DNA of 34,658 bases from an uncultured Lachnoanaerobaculum sp. (GCA_916720285.1 CAKAQP010000002.1:1-34658); one strand, 5' to 3'. Shown: positions 17,659-26,069, counted from the first letter of the stretch. Program-made: numbers and translations. The notes: generated from the sequence alone by a model not told the origin.

Positions 17659-19344
17659 TTATTTATTTTCCCAGTATCCGTAATTTCCTTCATCACACAT
17701 CTCTTCTTTGCTTGGAGCATATGGCTCTGCCCATGCATGGAAATGTCTCATAGGTAATGTGTGACCGAATGTAATCTTTAAATTAGGAACGGTATCTCTG
17801 TCTTTATAAAGTTGTGTCAATGCTGCGATAATATAATCCATATGCTGTTTGCTGAACTGACTTCTGTTGATAGCCAAACGAACAACATTACATACTTCCT
17901 TTTGCTGCTCAGGAGTCTTTAAATCATATTCCATAGAGAAATCTCCAAGCTCTGAACAACGAATACCGTAACGATGGATCATCTCTAAAGAAAGTGCCTG
18001 TCCTGCAAAGCTCTCATGTCCTCTCTTATAGTTAAAGAATTTATCAACATCGATATAAACTCCATGTCCGCCTGCAGGCTGTACAACAGGAACACCGTTT
18101 GCTGTAAGTCCGTCTGCCAGATACTGACACTGTCTTACTCTCTCATCCTGATAATCAAATCTTGCCTCTTCATACATACCCTGGCAAAGAGCCATGATAT
18201 CATGTCCCGACATTCCGCCGTAAGAGTCATTACCGTAAGCTGATATCTGACGAACCTTTAAAAGATGTCCGATATCCGTCTTTACGCTGCCGTCCTCATT
18301 AAACTCTGAGAACTTCTGCCAGAAAAGACCCTTGTCACGGAAAGCTAAAACTCCACCCATATTTGCATGTCCGTTTTTCTTCAGCGATGCTGAAACTACA
18401 TCAAAGTAAGAGAACATCTCTTTAGCTATTTCACAGATAGACTTGTCGGCATAACCCTCTTCATTCATCTTTATGAAGTAGCAGTTTTCAGCCCATCTTG
18501 CACCGTCCATAACAAATGGGATATTGTACTTATGTGCTACCTGTGCAACCTCTCTGATATTCTTCATAGAAACAGCCTGTCCGCATACTGAGTTGTTTGT
18601 TACTGTAGAATAAATAAGCGGAACATTCTCAACACCTACAGCTTCAATAAGCTGATTGAGCTTATCTATGTCCATATCTCCCTTGAAAGGATTCTTCTCA
18701 TACTTTCCGCTCTCAGGTACCTCAAATAAAATCTCCTTATGGAAAAGATTTCTAGGTACATTACCCATCTGCTTGATATTACCTTCTGTAGTATCAAAGT
18801 GAGCATTTGACGGAATAGTAAATACTTTACCCGGCCATCTCTTTGCAAATAACGGCTTTAATACATCAAATAAAAGTGCCTCTGCACAACGTCCCTGTGG
18901 AACGATAAATGTGTTAGGTCTTGAAAGCTGATACTTACCGCCATTGATAAATCCACCTTCATAGTCAACCAGATACACTTCATTCATCATCTTCTCTACA
19001 TCATCCTTGTCTACTCCCTCTTTGATGTAGTTGATAAGTCTCTTCTGATCGTCTCCTCTTTCCCATACATCTCTGAATGCATCCAAAAGAACATAATATC
19101 CTTTATTTCTTCCGTAAGACTCATCTGCAAGGAACATAGCTGACCACTGTGTATCTGTCATTGATGTAGTACCCGAGTCTGAAAGGCAGTCAATATATAA
19201 AAGACCTGCAGGGAAAGCAAACTCATTATAATGAGTCATCTCAAGGGCTTTTCTTCTTTGCTCCTGTGTAACTGTAGGAACTTCTCTCACTACATGTGTC
19301 CATGACTTTGGTGCCTCTACACCTAACATCTTCTCATACTCCAT
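17659..19344 (-). CDS. Tryptophanase / tyrosine phenol-lyase family PLP enzyme (enlarged, 561 aa)
   Basis: The start at 19344 (MEYEKMLGVEAPKS) has GGAGGT 7 nt upstream; the in-frame extension to 19389 contains that site. Family features: LSDSGTTSMTDTQWSAM, VPQGRCAEALL (PLP phosphate loop), VTNNSVCGQAVSM, FVMDGARWAENCYFI, the PLP-lysine region SASLKKNGHANMGG (322-323), and NDSYGGMSGHDI. Family enzymes beta-eliminate tryptophan to indole, or tyrosine to phenol, plus pyruvate and ammonia. It is about 100 residues longer than the usual ~460-470, mainly from a charged insertion at ~88-140 and changes in the C-terminal third. The usual KKD is KKN here. Substrate is therefore uncertain. It is divergent from a YheO-type regulator. 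Confidence 0.85.
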   Translation of the reverse strand: MEYEKMLGVEAPKSWTHVVREVPTVTQEQRRKALEMTHYNEFAFPAGLLYIDCLSDSGTTSMTDTQWSAMFLADESYGRNKGYYVLLDAFRDVWERGDDQKRLINYIKEGVDKDDVEKMMNEVYLVDYEGGFINGGKYQLSRPNTFIVPQGRCAEALLFDVLKPLFAKRWPGKVFTIPSNAHFDTTEGNIKQMGNVPRNLFHKEILFEVPESGKYEKNPFKGDMDIDKLNQLIEAVGVENVPLIYSTVTNNSVCGQAVSMKNIREVAQVAHKYNIPFVMDGARWAENCYFIKMNEEGYADKSICEIAKEMFSYFDVVSASLKKNGHANMGGVLAFRDKGLFWQKFSEFNEDGSVKTDIGHLLKVRQISAYGNDSYGGMSGHDIMALCQGMYEEARFDYQDERVRQCQYLADGLTANGVPVVQPAGGHGVYIDVDKFFNYKRGHESFAGQALSLEMIHRYGIRCSELGDFSMEYDLKTPEQQKEVCNVVRLAINRSQFSKQHMDYIIAALTQLYKDRDTVPNLKITFGHTLPMRHFHAWAEPYAPSKEEMCDEGNYGYWENK

Positions 19345-19527
19345 TTTAATACCTCCAAATACAAAAATATATTTTGATACCCCGGTCATCGTAAGTAACG
19401 ACTGGCGGACGGTATTACAATCCTTTTAAGCAATAAATATATCATCTGATTATCGAGACTATATGCATTTAATCTCTAAAAGTTTTATATTCAAATGAAC
19501 TATTATCTAAAATATTGCTATGAGAAT
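19345..19527 (-). promoter_or_regulatory. Structured ~180-nt 5' leader of the lyase gene
   Basis: Between the promoter and the start codon, a stem can be drawn with ATACC/GGTAT as outer pairs and CC(A)GTC/GAC(C)GG inside (19381-19415 area). An 18-codon reading frame starts near 19446 without a clear ribosome site and contains no Trp codon, so a TnaC-type leader peptide is not supported. Confidence 0.35.
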
Positions 19528-19556
19528 AATTTATCACCTTTTTAGAACATTGTCAA
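19528..19556 (-). promoter_or_regulatory. Promoter of the lyase-transporter operon
   Basis: Minus strand: perfect TTGACA (19551-19556), 17-nt spacer, TAAATT (19528-19533) with TGA extension before it. Confidence 0.78.
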
Positions 19557-19769
19557 TATTGTTTAATAAAAAGCTTATTAAGGTTTATTTTTAGTATATT
19601 TATGTGCATTTTGCATTAATTTTTTATTTTGGGATAATTCTTTGGAAATAAAGAAATCGCTATTTGATAAATTTATCGGGATTTTTCTTAGCTTCGGCTT
19701 CAAGCAGATATACAGATATATAGTTAAAAGCCCTTTATTTTCATATATATTTTTATATAAAATAATATT

Positions 19770-19798
19770 TGAGAATTTTTATGAGAATTTTTTCTCAT
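19770..19798. promoter_or_regulatory. Inverted repeat in the divergent intergenic region, possible regulator operator
   Basis: Perfect ATGAGAA-TTTT-TTCTCAT (19781-19798), preceded by another half-site TGAGAATTTTT (19770-19780). The rest of the 614-nt intergenic region is AT-rich with no gene seen. It lies ~90 nt upstream of the regulator's -10 and ~230 nt upstream of the lyase -35. Confidence 0.45.
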
Positions 19799-19887
19799 TT
19801 TCTTGATATCAACTCTTTTCTGCTTGATTTTTCATTTTCGTGATTTTGCTTAAAACTTAAATTTTATATCATAATGTTTTAAGTTTT

Positions 19888-19895
19888 GGTATAAT
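19888..19895 (+). promoter_or_regulatory. Extended -10 promoter of the YheO-type regulator gene
   Basis: TGGTATAAT with no good -35 hexamer 16-18 nt upstream, ~65 nt before the start codon. Confidence 0.5.
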
Positions 19896-19958
19896 AATAA
19901 CAGTTATTTCTTCAAGCTTTAATATACCGGTACAATACAAATATGATTTGGAGTATTT

Positions 19959-20615
19959 ATGAATGAATTTGATATAAAGCGATATATTGATATTTCCGAT
20001 TTTTTGGGCACTCTGCTGGGCCCGGACTATGAAATCATATTATATGATCTAAAACATATAATATATATAATAAACGGAGATATAAGCGGCAGGCAAACAG
20101 GTGATGTGCTAAGTACAACGATGAAAACCCTTTTGCAGAACAAAGAATCCGCTGATAAAAAATGGATATCAAACTATAGGGCTCTTTCAGCCAACGGCAA
20201 AATTCTCAGATGTTCTACATTTTATATAAAGGATGAAAAAGGCAAACTTGTAGGAGCTCTCAATATAAACTTTGACGACAACAGGTACAGAGAACTTTCA
20301 AACCTTGTTTTTTCTCTATGTCATCCGGATAATTATGTGTCCAAAAATATTTCTATAGAAATAAAGGGAAACGATGATCAGGCAATTTTTTCCGAAAACA
20401 TTTCAAATACTATAGATGAAATATTAAAAAGAATCGATAAATCTCTTCCTTTCAGCAAACTGAGTCATTCGGAAAAGCTTGATATAATACGTCAGCTCTA
20501 TCAAAAAGGTATTTTTTCTATGAAAGGCGCCATAAAGACAGTAGGTCATAGGCTTTCATGCTCTCCTGCAAGCATGTACAGATATCTGGAGACAGTAAAA
20601 AATGAGCAACAATAA
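19959..20615 (+). CDS. YheO-type transcriptional regulator (PAS-like sensor + HTH)
   Basis: 218 residues. Residues ~1-115 match the YheO PAS-like domain (LGPDYEIILYDLKHIIYIINGDISGRQTGD...CSTFYIKDEKGKLVGALNINFDD). The C-terminal ~60 residues match the associated helix-turn-helix (LSHSEKLDIIRQLYQKGIFSMKGAI, SPASMYRYLE). Start ATG with TTTGGAG. Proteins of this family often sit beside amino-acid lyase or deaminase genes. Its divergent position from the lyase makes that operon its likely target, with the amino acid or a catabolite as ligand (inference). Confidence 0.88.
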   Translation: MNEFDIKRYIDISDFLGTLLGPDYEIILYDLKHIIYIINGDISGRQTGDVLSTTMKTLLQNKESADKKWISNYRALSANGKILRCSTFYIKDEKGKLVGALNINFDDNRYRELSNLVFSLCHPDNYVSKNISIEIKGNDDQAIFSENISNTIDEILKRIDKSLPFSKLSHSEKLDIIRQLYQKGIFSMKGAIKTVGHRLSCSPASMYRYLETVKNEQQ

Positions 20616-20707
20616 ATTTCTACAGACATTTAAAAAAGTATATATTATCTTTAATTAAAAGTAATATTAACTACTCAATTTATGTGCTACAATAGTATGA
20701 AAGATAT

Positions 20708-20726
20708 GTCTCTTTAAAAAAGAGAC
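20708..20726 (+). other. Hairpin in the 5' leader of the following gene
   Basis: GTCTCTTT-AAA-AAAGAGAC, 8 bp. It follows a plausible extended -10 (TGCTACAAT, ~20682-20690). It may stabilise the leader, or be a weak terminator for the upstream regulator. Confidence 0.45.
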
Positions 20727-20764
20727 GTGAAAAAAATCCGGTATATATAAAAGAAAGGAATTTT

Positions 20765-21547
20765 ATGAAAAAACTGATTTTAATCTTATCACTACTTTTT
20801 TCACTCTTTATGAGTATGTCGGTATTTGCTGCCGACTATAGTATAGGTAGTGCGTCATGGGATGTAGGAAGCAAGGCGTTGGCGACTTGGGATGAGACCG
20901 AGGACAAGACAAAGTACAAGGTACAGTTGTACAAAGGAAACAAAAAAGTCGGCTCAAACAATGCCGCAAGTTCAGAGAAATATGATTTTACAAAGCTTAT
21001 CATAGACAATGGTGCAGGAAACTACTCATTCAAAGTTTATCCGTTAAAAGGCGGTCCTTCAATGACAGTATCATCTGAGATTGAGTATTTTGATTATGAT
21101 ACAATTGCTGAATTTAAAAAGAGCCGTGGCGGTTCAACTCCAAACTCTACTTCTGCAAGTACAAGCCAGGCAAATACAGGAACAACTACAGGATGGTATC
21201 AGACGAATAATGTGTGGCATTACAGAAAGGCTGACGGTACACATGCCACTAACTGGTTTATGGTAAACAACCTTTGGTATTTCTTTGATGCTAACGGAAA
21301 TATGCTTACAGGATGGATTGAGAATAATGGTAACAAATATTATCTCAATCAGCCAAACGGTGACATGCCTGTAGGTTGGGCACTTATCAATGATAAGTGG
21401 TACTATTTTGAGGAGTCAGGTCTTTATAAGAAGGGCTGGATCGAGTACAACGGACATTGGTATTACCTTGATGCCAACGGACAAATGGTTACAAACACAA
21501 CTATTGATGGATTTAATATAAATCAAGACGGTGTTTGGGTTCAATAA
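20765..21547 (+). CDS. Secreted cell-wall-binding-repeat protein (260 aa) with N-terminal beta-sandwich
   Basis: The signal peptide (MKKLILILSLLFSLFMSMSVFA) is cleaved near FA-AD. Residues ~24-110 (SIGSASWDVGSKALATW...KYKVQLYKG...YSFKVYPLK) read like a fibronectin/Ig-type beta-sandwich. A Ser/Thr/Asn linker follows. The rest is four to five choline/cell-wall-binding-type repeats (GWYQTNNVWHYRKADG, NLWYFFDANGNMLTGW, DKWYYFEESGLYKKGW, GHWYYLDANGQMVTN). Probably exported and held on the wall by the repeats. ATG at 20765 with AAAGGAA. A 37-residue membrane peptide is encoded 16 nt downstream. Confidence 0.9.
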   Translation: MKKLILILSLLFSLFMSMSVFAADYSIGSASWDVGSKALATWDETEDKTKYKVQLYKGNKKVGSNNAASSEKYDFTKLIIDNGAGNYSFKVYPLKGGPSMTVSSEIEYFDYDTIAEFKKSRGGSTPNSTSASTSQANTGTTTGWYQTNNVWHYRKADGTHATNWFMVNNLWYFFDANGNMLTGWIENNGNKYYLNQPNGDMPVGWALINDKWYYFEESGLYKKGWIEYNGHWYYLDANGQMVTNTTIDGFNINQDGVWVQ

Positions 21548-21563
21548 TAAAGGGGATTTTAAT

Positions 21564-21677
21564 ATGCTGAAAAAACATCAATTTTGGGCGATTGTAGCAG
21601 TTGTCGGATTGGTAATGTGTTTTATCACAGGTCATGCTATGGTAGCAGGACATAAGCCTAAGGCTGTTACAGAATAA
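21564..21677 (+). CDS. Small membrane protein (37 aa)
   Basis: A short ORF with a good ribosome site (AAAGGGG, 8 nt). The product starts MLKKHQFWAIVAVVGLVMCF, has one hydrophobic helix, then a short polar tail ending KPKAVTE. It recalls very short Clostridial membrane proteins of the MKxHxxWA...TG type, but no function is known. It follows the cell-wall-binding-repeat gene and precedes the shared terminator, so it is cotranscribed with it. Confidence 0.72.
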   Translation: MLKKHQFWAIVAVVGLVMCFITGHAMVAGHKPKAVTE

Positions 21678-21690
21678 AGAAATTATAAAG

Positions 21691-21732
21691 AAAGAGCAGG
21701 GACTTTTCTAAGTCACCTGCTCTTTTACCTTT
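21691..21732 (+). terminator. Bidirectional terminator
   Basis: AAAGAGCAGG...CCTGCTCTTTT with an inner GACTT/AAGTC stem. It ends the + strand pair and also serves the converging membrane-protein gene. Confidence 0.85.
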
Positions 21733-21743
21733 AAAGTTTAATT

Positions 21744-22118
21744 CTAGAATTTAATAAGCATGCTCTTTGCTATAAACGCCGCACCACCAAAAATAAGTAC
21801 CAACATAACTACCCAATCAAAAAGTGTCAGATACTGAATATAAAATCTGGTCGACTGAATGAGACTTGCTATAATCAAAAGTACACTTAGCACCATAGCA
21901 ATCTTTGAACCTTTATTCGGTCTTATAAACATCCAGACTAAAGAAAAGATAAACGGTACTATTACCAAACCTGAACTGATGTGCATACCCATCAATCTCA
22001 TGCCTCCGCCCCAAAAGGAATTTGTCACAGTTACCTTTTGTGATAAGAAGAACAAACCTACTACCAGCATGATAAGTCCTCCCCAGAAATATAAATAAAA
22101 ATCATTCTTTCTACTCAT
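21744..22118 (-). CDS. Four-helix membrane protein of unknown function
   Basis: 124 residues with four hydrophobic segments: LYFWGGLIMLVVGLFFL, ISSGLVIVPFIFSLVWMF, IAMVLSVLLIIASLIQ and FDWVVMLVLIFGGAAFIA. There are no conserved catalytic residues. ATG at 22118 with GGAG 8 nt upstream. A -10 like TGATAAAAT lies ~50 nt before it. The family is not recognised. Confidence 0.75.
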   Translation of the reverse strand: MSRKNDFYLYFWGGLIMLVVGLFFLSQKVTVTNSFWGGGMRLMGMHISSGLVIVPFIFSLVWMFIRPNKGSKIAMVLSVLLIIASLIQSTRFYIQYLTLFDWVVMLVLIFGGAAFIAKSMLIKF

Positions 22119-22265
22119 ATCTTTTCTCCTCTCTATTATGCTTGCTTTTTATAGCTACTTTAGGTTCATTTTATCATATATTACAATTTATACAAATTAA
22201 TTTTCATTTAAGGTTTATGTTAATGTATGTACTCGAGGGACTTTGATCAGACTTCATAAAGCTGT

Positions 22266-22305
22266 AAATGGCTTAAACAAGTTTCATACATGTTTAAGCC
22301 ATTTT
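22266..22305 (-). terminator. Terminator-like hairpin after tRNA-Pro
   Basis: ATGGCTTAAACA pairs with TGTTTAAGCCAT. The adjacent T-run is short on both strands. Confidence 0.6.
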
Positions 22306-22309
22306 AATA

Positions 22310-22383
22310 TCGGAATGACAAGACTTGAACTTGCGACCTCTTGACCCCCAGTCAAGCGTGCTTCCAAACTGCACCACATCCCG
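22310..22383 (-). tRNA. tRNA-Pro(GGG)
   Basis: Acceptor CGGGATG pairs with CATTCCG. The anticodon loop CTGGGGG sits on a CTTGA/TCAAG stem, giving GGG. The T-arm contains GTTCAAGTC. Discriminator A; CCA is not encoded. It stands alone between protein genes. Confidence 0.95.
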
Positions 22384-22477
22384 TAAACTATTGATGCAGT
22401 ATTTATTATATAAAATTTTTCAATATTTGCCAACAAAATTTTTTGCTGAAATTTCTATTCAATCAATGCAATATAAG

Positions 22478-22505
22478 TTGACAGTTTTTACAAATATTAT
22501 ATAAT
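22478..22505 (+). promoter_or_regulatory. Sigma-A promoter of the 22550 gene
   Basis: Perfect TTGACA (22478-22483), 16-nt spacer, perfect TATAAT (22500-22505). Confidence 0.82.
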
Positions 22506-22549
22506 ATTAATTAATAATTAATTTTATCTTTATATTTTAAGGAGTTAGT

Positions 22550-23107
22550 ATGAAAAAAAGATTTTATTTGGCATTATCCGCTCTTGCTATCAGTGTAGCA
22601 CTTACAATACCTGTATTTGCAGGAACATGGAAACAGGATAATGTTGGATGGTGGTACGAAAGAGACGATAAAAGCTTTCCTGTATCTGTTTGGGAGCCGA
22701 TAGACGGATCATGGTATTATTTTAACGAGAATGGTTATATGCTATCTAATCAATGGCTTGGCAATTACTATCTCGGATCTACCGGTGCGATGCTTACAAA
22801 TACCGTTATCGACGGATATCAGGTAGGTGCAGACGGTGCGTATATCCCCGCTTCACAGTCTGCAGGCAGCTCAAACTCAAATACTCAAAATACATCAACA
22901 TCAGCATCTAGTAATAATTCAAATACAGGAACTGTTGTAAATAACAGAGCCACAGATTATATATTAAATAAAAACAGCCATGTATTCCATTATTCAAACT
23001 GTACTGCAGTACAAAAGATGAGAGAACATAATAAGATACCTTTTAGCGGAACAAGAGATGAGGCTATTTCCAAAGGATATACACCTTGTCAAATATGTCA
23101 TCCTTAA
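22550..23107 (+). CDS. Secreted protein: cell-wall-binding repeats fused to a Cys/His C-terminal module
   Basis: 185 residues with a signal peptide (MKKRFYLALSALAISVALTIPVFAG). Cell-wall-binding-type repeats follow (WWYERDDKSFPVSVWEPIDGSWYYFNENGYM and onward, ~28-95), then a low-complexity Ser/Asn/Thr linker (~100-130). The C-terminal ~50 residues form a module with YILNKNSHVFHYSNCTAV and YTPCQICHP. This H..C...CxxC-H module is common at the C-terminus of secreted nucleases and other Firmicute proteins and probably binds a metal, but no nuclease domain precedes it here. ATG with AAGGAG. Strong own promoter and terminator. Confidence 0.85.
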   Translation: MKKRFYLALSALAISVALTIPVFAGTWKQDNVGWWYERDDKSFPVSVWEPIDGSWYYFNENGYMLSNQWLGNYYLGSTGAMLTNTVIDGYQVGADGAYIPASQSAGSSNSNTQNTSTSASSNNSNTGTVVNNRATDYILNKNSHVFHYSNCTAVQKMREHNKIPFSGTRDEAISKGYTPCQICHP

Positions 23108-23148
23108 AACCTGTAACTATACTAAGTAGTATATATACTATGCCTTAA

Positions 23149-23189
23149 AGACTATATATCCTGTTAAATCATGATATATAGTCTTTTTA
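23149..23189 (+). terminator. Terminator of the 22550 gene
   Basis: AGACTATATATC (23149-23160) pairs with GATATATAGTCT (23173-23184), then TTTTTAT. The remaining ~160 nt up to 23348 hold no gene; a weak TTTACA/TATTGT pair may be the next promoter. Confidence 0.85.
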
Positions 23190-23348
23190 TATAGCACATC
23201 TTCTATCCTGTTCTATTCCTTTATTAGTTATTCTTAATACTTACTTCACTTTATCTATGTTTACAATCAATTGCTTTTATATTATTGTATAACTAAGTAA
23301 CAGCATTTTCTGCAGCCATACATACTGCATTTACAAAAGGAGGTTATA

Positions 23349-24311
23349 ATGGCAAATATCATTGACTATATAAAATGGCGTGGAGATTTATCTTTTGAGA
23401 TTTCTCCTTTTAATGAACTTGATAATGCGGTTTTTTCATTATTCTCCTATCTTGACTTAAAAGACTTACAGAATGAAATAAACTCAATAGGCGTTTCTCT
23501 TGCAGACGCCTGCAGATATCTAATTACTCATGACTATCACTACGGTTATATGAGTGAAATAAATGTAGATTTTTTGAACGCTCTCGCAACTTCCGAGAGA
23601 TTCGGTAATGTTATGATCCTTGATTATATAGATCTCTATCATGAGAAAAAATATCAATTTTCGTCAACCGGATTTATGTATGACGACAGTCAGATGTATA
23701 TTGCATTCAGAGGAACCGATGACAGTATTGTTGCTTGGAAAGAAGACTTCATGATGAGTTTTTCAGTTATTCCGGCTCAGAAATTTGCACTGGATTTTCT
23801 AAAGCAGGTTATTTCTCGTCATCCGAATACAGATTTTATAGTTGGAGGACATAGTAAGGGCGGTAATCTTGCAATCTACTCCTGTGCAATGTGTGATGAA
23901 CTATTTAGGGATAGAATTACAGCCATCTATAATAATGACGGACCGGATCTTTGTGATAAAGTAATCAATTCCGATATAATGAATACTATCAAAGATAGAA
24001 TAATCAAGATAGTTCCCGACTTTTGTGTGGTTGGAATGATTTTTAACAATACCAAAAATATAAAAGTTGTAAAAGCCGATAATATTGCTTTCTTACAACA
24101 TGATATACTCAACTGGAACTGTATAAGAACAAACTTTGAATATGTTGATGATATAAATAAGAATGCAGACAAGTTCAACAGTTTTGTAGGTAAGGTATTG
24201 GAGAACACTGATTTAAGTAAGCGCAAGGAATACGTAAATAATTTCTTTGACAAGATAATAGACTCAGGCACAACTAGGTTACCTTGGGGTAAAAATAATC
24301 AAACAACTTAA
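23349..24311 (+). CDS. DUF2974 (Mbeg1-like) alpha/beta hydrolase
   Basis: 320 residues without a signal peptide. The nucleophile elbow is GGHSKGGN with Ser169. Upstream YIAFRGTDDSIVAWKEDF is the oxyanion/lipase-like segment, and YNNDGPDLCDKV follows, all typical of the DUF2974/Mbeg1-like family. Expected activity is an esterase or lipase in the cytoplasm; substrate unknown. ATG with AGGAGG, monocistronic. Confidence 0.88.
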   Translation: MANIIDYIKWRGDLSFEISPFNELDNAVFSLFSYLDLKDLQNEINSIGVSLADACRYLITHDYHYGYMSEINVDFLNALATSERFGNVMILDYIDLYHEKKYQFSSTGFMYDDSQMYIAFRGTDDSIVAWKEDFMMSFSVIPAQKFALDFLKQVISRHPNTDFIVGGHSKGGNLAIYSCAMCDELFRDRITAIYNNDGPDLCDKVINSDIMNTIKDRIIKIVPDFCVVGMIFNNTKNIKVVKADNIAFLQHDILNWNCIRTNFEYVDDINKNADKFNSFVGKVLENTDLSKRKEYVNNFFDKIIDSGTTRLPWGKNNQTT

Positions 24312-24315
24312 ATAT

Positions 24316-24357
24316 AGAAAGGGATTTGAGCCAATAAACGGTTCTAATCCCTTTTAT
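24316..24357 (+). terminator. Terminator at the end of the DUF2974 gene
   Basis: AAAGGGATT...AATCCCTTT with inner GAGCC/GGTTC, followed by TTTATAC. It also overlaps the end of the converging small gene. Confidence 0.78.
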
Positions 24358-24602
24358 ACTTCATAAAGCGGTTTTATACGCCCCTCTTTTATCAGTTTTT
24401 CAACTTCTTCATCCGATAATTTAACAGGGCATCCCGGCATAGATAACCTGTCTAAATAAGCTTCATAAGATTCTTTTTGTATTTCTTCTTCACTTTTGTT
24501 TCTCATTTTATCACCTCTTAATTCTTCGACCGCTTCTCTTGCTCTTTCTACTATTCTTTCTACAATATAGGATATTCCTTCAACGCTAATCTTATCTGCC
24601 AT
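24354..24602 (-). CDS. Small acidic protein (82 aa), possible antitoxin-like
   Basis: A charged, helix-rich product (VERIVERAREAVEELRG; LSDEEVEKLIKEGRIKPLYEV), without a domain I can name. A weak AGG lies 6 nt before the ATG at 24602. It is directly downstream of a coding fragment (24614-24841) that has lost its start, so it may be the survivor of a two-gene unit. Size and composition resemble antitoxins, but no toxin partner is intact. Confidence 0.55.
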   Translation of the reverse strand: MADKISVEGISYIVERIVERAREAVEELRGDKMRNKSEEEIQKESYEAYLDRLSMPGCPVKLSDEEVEKLIKEGRIKPLYEV

Positions 24603-24613
24603 ATTAACCTATT

Positions 24614-24841
24614 TTATTCAAATATCTTTAAAAGCTTCTCAATGGTGTCTGTACATTCTGCATATAGAAAAGTTTCCTCTTCAGTTTTTACAATAGTAAA
24701 AGGATTTCCATCTATTTCGCAATCATACAAATCATCCAATGGTGTTTCGTGCTTTCTACCGATACTAATATTTTTCTTTTTTAAAATACTTTGTAATTTT
24801 TCCAGCTCTTCCTCGCAGAATCTACTTTGATTTAGGTTATT
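24614..24841 (-). pseudogene. Coding fragment without a start codon (~75 codons)
   Basis: An open minus-strand frame ending FLYAECTDTIEKLLKIFE at the TAA (24614-24616). It reads upstream through SRFCEEELEKLQSILKKK to a stop at 24842-24844 without any ATG, GTG or well-placed TTG. The translated composition and helix patterns look genuinely coding. Likely a 5'-truncated remnant of a small accessory gene upstream of the 82-residue gene. Confidence 0.5.
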
Positions 24842-24844
24842 TTA

Positions 24845-25192
24845 ATACAGTTATCTATACTGTTTTATATTGATATTATATATATTTTCCACACATTATT
24901 TTTCGTTTCACATATTTTTAGTATCAATCCAGTACCATTGCATTTTTTATTATTGTGTGTAGTTCCGGTGGCTTGCAAGTTTGTTTTAATATTCACAGAA
25001 TAAATTTCTGCTGGTTTGCTTGTCCACCTATTAGAATTATAAGCTCCAGCAAATATTTCTGCAAGAAAAAGTTTTGTGGTACTAATGCTCTGTATCTTCA
25101 ACTGCTTGAAATGCAGAAAGCATTCACTATCATAATATCTATGTAATTATTTTATAATCAGATTCTTTTTTATAAAACTGATTTTCGATTAT
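24845..25192. other. Non-coding/degenerate stretch between small genes and the HEPN gene
   Basis: A 78-codon minus-strand frame (24865-25101) starts only at TTG and shows no recognisable domain. A second short frame starts upstream in another phase. It may be decayed DNA. No promoter, repeat or RNA gene is supported here. Confidence 0.4.
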
Positions 25193-26068
25193 TTATTTCG
25201 ATGTAACTAGCTTGCTTTCATACACACTCTGATTCAAATCATCAATAACTAAAAATGAATCTTTTGATCTTAAATCAATATTATTCAACTCAATTAACTG
25301 CATTCGAACATTATCTAATAGCACACATTTTTCAATCTCCTGTGAATATTTTTTTATAAATTGTCTAGAAACATTACGTAATGTTTTTATTTTACTATTA
25401 AGTTTATCCCTTAACTCTTTATTTTTATTGCTTTTATATTTACCAACTAATCCATAACACTCTTTTATCAAACTGCAAAGTTCAGTCCAACTATTTTGAT
25501 ACTCAATTCTATATTCTTTACCATTGGTTATAATCATCGATAGTTCTGCACTAATATATTTTTCTGCATTAATAACATCTCTATACTGTTCTACACTCGA
25601 TTGAAACACACCCCTATGGGCATATCTATGTCTATTTCTGATAAGATCATCATATTTTGAAATTTCATCTCTGTTTTTATTGATAATAAATTTAAAACTA
25701 TTGCACAATTCATCTCTTATGCTTTTTTCCAAAACAATATAGCTTACATTTGGAGAGAACTTCTCAATATCCAATTTTTTATTAATGAAATTTCTAGCAT
25801 ATAAATTTTCAGATCTATCTTTTTCAAGTAATTCATAATAAAAATTTTTTACAAGTTGTTCTACATAAGTATATACACCAATAAGCAATGCCCTTTCATA
25901 TGCATCAATACAATCGCTCAATGCTGAAAATTCAACATTAACTTCTCGAGAAAATTTTCTATATTCTGCTGTATGATCAGCAAAGCTATTTTTTATGAGT
26001 TCAACATTTTGCAGGGCAATCTCATTTTTCTGAATTTCATCTTCTACATCAAAGTCATATATTTTCAT
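25193..26068 (-). CDS. MAE_28990/MAE_18760-like HEPN protein
   Basis: 291 residues. The N-terminal half carries a HEPN-type helical region (LSDCIDAYERALLIGVYTYVEQLVKNFYYELLEK) and the RNase-like motif DLIRNRHRYAHRG (R...H, near residue 150). The C-terminal part is helical and charged. HEPN proteins of this kind are candidate RNases in abortive-infection or restriction loci. The start is 1 nt after the DUF262 stop, so the two are translationally coupled and probably form one system. Confidence 0.75.
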   Translation of the reverse strand: MKIYDFDVEDEIQKNEIALQNVELIKNSFADHTAEYRKFSREVNVEFSALSDCIDAYERALLIGVYTYVEQLVKNFYYELLEKDRSENLYARNFINKKLDIEKFSPNVSYIVLEKSIRDELCNSFKFIINKNRDEISKYDDLIRNRHRYAHRGVFQSSVEQYRDVINAEKYISAELSMIITNGKEYRIEYQNSWTELCSLIKECYGLVGKYKSNKNKELRDKLNSKIKTLRNVSRQFIKKYSQEIEKCVLLDNVRMQLIELNNIDLRSKDSFLVIDDLNQSVYESKLVTSK

Positions 26069-26069
26069 A

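Noticed and set aside
19381..19460. TnaC-like leader peptide or T-box before the lyase
   Set aside because: The short leader frame has no Trp codon or ribosome site, and no T-box sequence (TGG-type NCCA-binding bulge) is visible.
24865..25101. 78-codon minus-strand ORF as a gene
   Set aside because: It starts only at TTG, has no ribosome site and no recognisable domain; treated as degenerate sequence.
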